Assembly: GCA_008711295.1 (NCBI GenBank)
Contig: VUYV01000212.1
Coordinates: forward strand, 264,764-328,763
Reading direction: 5' to 3'
Length of the DNA: 64,000 nt
Source: Anarhynchus alexandrinus
Lineage: Eukaryota; Chordata; Aves; Charadriiformes; Charadriidae
In this document: positions 62,671 to 64,000 of the stretch, piece after piece
How positions within the stretch are numbered: position 1 is the stretch's first letter
How the letters are laid out: every line of letters begins with the position of its first letter
Notes under the pieces: model-generated
What the model was told of the DNA's origin: nothing
The model's database searches: none
The model's input: only the letters and a program-made list of their open reading frames with translations
Position numbers and translations under genes: made by a program

Positions 62671-64000
62671 AAATGAATTATAATTCATCACAGCTACTGG
62701 CATTTTTGTTTAGCAGTTGGCTTGGGCTTTTTTTTTTTTCCTCCTGTTGGACAAGCTGCAGGAACAGTTGTCTTTGAATCATATTTATTAAAATTGTATA
62801 ATGGAAGTAATTTGCATTCCTGTTGTGCCTACCACTGGCCTGATCCAGCAATGGACCCTCCAGGAACTGGTGAATTCTTTAAACTCTCCCTGAGGTACTG
62901 TGGATTTGCAGAGACCCTGTGCCTCACACAAACAAAGTCAAGGATCTGGCAAAACCAATAATTTTCTCTCAACAAAAAACCATAAGAAAACATAGTTCTA
63001 TAACCTGCTTAATTCATTCAAACTAATGCAAAGGGGAATGCTGTAGGCTGTCATTTATAATTTGGTTTCTTTTCCAGAATATGCAAAAATGTCAACCCAA
63101 CAGAAGTAGGTGTGCCATAGAGATGCTGACAGTGTTTGCTGTTTATCATGGTATAGGTTAACAGAGCGAAAATGTCTAACAATAAAAAAAACCCTCCAAT
63201 GACACATTTCTAGCACAATAATCCAATTAGATTGCTTAGACCTAATCAGGATAGGCTCCAAACATTGCAAATGGAGGACAAGGTTCAGAATATACTGCCA
63301 CTCAGTTTAGGACAATGTACCCTGTTTAAGACATAATATACATTCACTGCTCCTTTACTACCTGTACTGGCAAATTTCTTTCAGTAGCTGATGCAGTCTT
63401 GGCCCAAAGCAGTTGCTCTCCTCATAGCTCTAAATAGTTTAAAGGAGACGGTGCTAGTTTACATTTAAACACTTGAATCAAATGGTGATGCTAATTGAGT
63501 TTTTAATTGCCAGAATAGGTGTGCTAAGATGGTTAAGAGTTTTCAGAAGTGCTGTACCTTCCACCTGAGCCATTCCAGCTGAGGTGCCTTCCATAAGCCC
63601 ATGTGAGAAGAGAATCTGGCCAGCAAAGCCTCACCTCGAAGAGCTGGGTGTCAGCAGCACCATGTACAAGACGTACACTACTGGTGTCCCATTCCCACCC
63701 AATAGTCTCTGACTGCAGTCTCAGTGCCTGCAACATCAGCAGATACATTCTGTATGTCTTAGAAAGAGCTGTGTGCTAAACCTTCTACTTCCTCTTTCTT
63801 TCCTGTTTATATCATCCACTTGTTTCTTTCCTTTCATAAATCCATGATTTTTCCCTCTGAACTTCAAACACTACACATTCAAATGTGTTCTAGCCATTTA
63901 CTGGTTATTCTGGACAACAAGGAAAAAAAGAATGAAAACTTAACAACTGGAATCTATTGACCTGGCCAAGGTGCAAGAGAATTAAAGACCTAGAAAACAG
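62671..64000. other. AT-rich DNA without recognisable gene
   Basis: Only a T run (62729-62741) and short frames are visible. The minus-strand 71-codon frame at 63748-63533 has no recognised motif. Confidence 0.5.

Overview
The window reads as nuclear DNA of a bird. A turtle or crocodilian is possible but less likely. The main evidence is at least four, probably seven, 5'-truncated CR1 (chicken repeat 1) LINE copies that still carry the CR1 pol C-terminal region and the typical ATTCTATG-type 3' end. The rest is AT-rich, CpG-poor DNA with many short homopolymers and A/C- or T/G-biased tracts. No bacterial or organellar gene organisation is present. Nearly all open frames are 60-140 codons, as expected by chance in 64 kb, or lie inside CR1 copies.

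No complete protein-coding gene can be recognised. The window is best described as a gene-poor intergenic or intronic segment. A few exon-like open stretches have plausible splice signals: + strand 748-991, 10045-10158 and 57477-57572, and a possible minus-strand chain at 18892-18666, 18541-18370, 17784-17648 and 13259-12978. I recognise none of these proteins and give them low confidence.

Layout. 1-2799: a C homopolymer, a perfect 12-bp hairpin and the first candidate exon. 2800-3642: CR1, minus strand. 3643-12398: AT-rich single-copy-looking DNA with one terminal-exon candidate. 12399-12922: an assembly gap of 108 N flanked by two near-identical copies of the same ~200 bp, most likely a false duplication. 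12923-28189: low-complexity tracts, the minus-strand exon candidates, and a CpG-rich patch at 21808-22202. 28190-28755: an old, diverged CR1. 28756-36701: single-copy-looking DNA. 36702-37732: a longer CR1 reaching into the reverse transcriptase domain, with a second assembly scar (one N inside a 37-bp duplication). 44497-45309 and about 46913-47112: two + strand CR1 copies of different subfamilies. 49866-50064: a direct duplication of about 80 bp. 50818-50875: a CR1 3' scrap abutting a diverged tandem repeat of ~166-bp monomers (50876-51785). 51786-64000: mostly unannotatable DNA with one terminal-exon candidate and a probable ancient CR1 near 62430.

The most interesting structures are the diverged ~166-bp tandem array, which may have a three-monomer higher-order period, the CpG-rich patch, and the splice-compatible exon candidates. 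No cooperating gene system is visible.
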